31,282 nt of DNA from Firmicutes bacterium CAG:646. Lineage in GTDB: Bacteria; Bacillota; Clostridia; Lachnospirales; Lachnospiraceae. Below are positions 30,943 to 31,282 of this stretch, piece by piece; the stretch's first letter is position 1, and every line of letters starts with the position of its first letter. The stretch covers positions 47,468 through 78,749 of the forward strand of contig HF995386.1 in NCBI GenBank assembly GCA_000432335.1, in the 5' to 3' direction. Under the pieces are notes generated by a model that saw only the letters and a program-made list of their open reading frames with translations, had not been told where the DNA came from and did not search any database. Both the position numbers and the translations under genes were made by a program.

Positions 30943-31282
30943 ATGAAACGTAGTATATCATTTCAGGAAAAATATCAATATACAGATTACCAGATGAAAC
31001 TTTTACAATGGATATGGTTTACGTTTATTTCTGAATTCAGTAAAGCAGTAATATTAAGTTTCTACTTTTTATATTGTAAGCAATTGAATCTGTTTTTTTG
31101 GAGCGTGCTTTTATTTTGGGTTCTACGGTATAACAGTGGAGGGTTGCATTTTAAAACATATCTGGGATGTTTAGGCTTTACAGGGATTTATATGATAGCA
31201 GCGATACAATGGTTTCCCATGTTGAGGTTATCGAAAAATATGTGTGTAATACTTTTACTCAAACTTCCCACACCAATAAGGT
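30943..31282 (+). CDS. AgrB-like peptide-processing membrane protease (partial, 3' end outside window)
   Basis: The first 113 codons of an open frame that continues past the right edge. AAGGAG lies about 8 nt before the ATG. After a hydrophilic N-terminus come hydrophobic segments (VILSFYFLYC, LFFWSVLLFWVL), then LRYNSGGLHFKTYLGCLGF. This carries the AgrB hallmark R-x-x-x-GG-x-H with a cysteine seven residues after the histidine, matching the catalytic His and Cys. AgrB-type proteins cleave and cyclise a small AgrD-like precursor to an autoinducing peptide. No AgrD-like ORF is visible here; it would be expected beyond the edge. The two XRE genes next door are candidate regulators. Confidence 0.8.
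   Translation, partial: MKRSISFQEKYQYTDYQMKLLQWIWFTFISEFSKAVILSFYFLYCKQLNLFFWSVLLFWVLRYNSGGLHFKTYLGCLGFTGIYMIAAIQWFPMLRLSKNMCVILLLKLPTPIR

Overview
The window looks like chromosomal DNA of a gut Lachnospiraceae-type Firmicute (Clostridia). The evidence is moderate-to-low GC, AGGAGG-type ribosome binding sites, consensus sigma-A promoters and short operons. The gene content agrees: bacterial microcompartment shell genes, a COG2509 flavoprotein, a carboxyspermidine-type polyamine operon, a PG_binding_4 cell-wall protein and an AgrB-like gene. No rRNA, tRNA, CRISPR array or prophage was seen. I do not commit to a genus.

Layout. (1) 1-565, minus: two EutS/PduU-like microcompartment shell genes behind a consensus promoter, transcribed out of the left edge. 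(2) 792-3573, plus: a persulfide/CoA-disulfide operon (single-domain rhodanese, CoA-disulfide reductase fused to rhodanese) followed by a short-chain dehydrogenase. (3) 3711-5075, minus: a COG2509 flavoprotein whose leader contains an intrinsic terminator. (4) 5238-13031, minus: a seven-gene polyamine operon, in transcription order speD, speA, speE, speB, carboxy(nor)spermidine synthase, its decarboxylase and a MATE exporter. It is preceded by a ~400-nt structured leader (13032-13428) that ends in a perfect intrinsic terminator just before speD. (5) 13480-14733, minus: a uracil/xanthine-type permease starting with GTG. (6) 14864-15096: a 233-bp MITE-like element with imperfect terminal inverted repeats and a 7-bp target duplication; a truncated relative lies at 23861-23960. 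(7) 15152-19859, plus: an OmpR-type two-component system and a three-gene ABC transporter. (8) 19955-20530: mntP, again with a terminator between promoter and gene. (9) 20731-22590: a cell-wall anchored surface protein with a Pro/Glu-rich stalk and Cys-rich repeats. (10) 22816-23857: a four-cluster ferredoxin and a flavin reductase-like protein. (11) A class I methyltransferase (minus) and a type Ic-like aspartate aminotransferase (plus). (12) 26735-29965: a truncated L,D-transpeptidase-like membrane protein, then ddl and murF. (13) 30090-31282: two paralogous XRE regulators (minus) diverging from an AgrB-like processing peptidase that runs off the right edge.

Working together. The polyamine genes encode arginine to agmatine to putrescine, plus two aminopropyl-adding chemistries side by side: decarboxylated-SAM (SpeD/SpeE) and aspartate-semialdehyde (the carboxyspermidine pair). 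The adjacent MATE could export a product. Three separate genes or operons (COG2509, speD, mntP) show promoter, terminator hairpin, then start codon, which suggests leader attenuation. The strongest candidates for something undescribed are the speD leader RNA, the dual-pathway polyamine operon, the structured MITE family, and the XRE/AgrB locus at the right edge.
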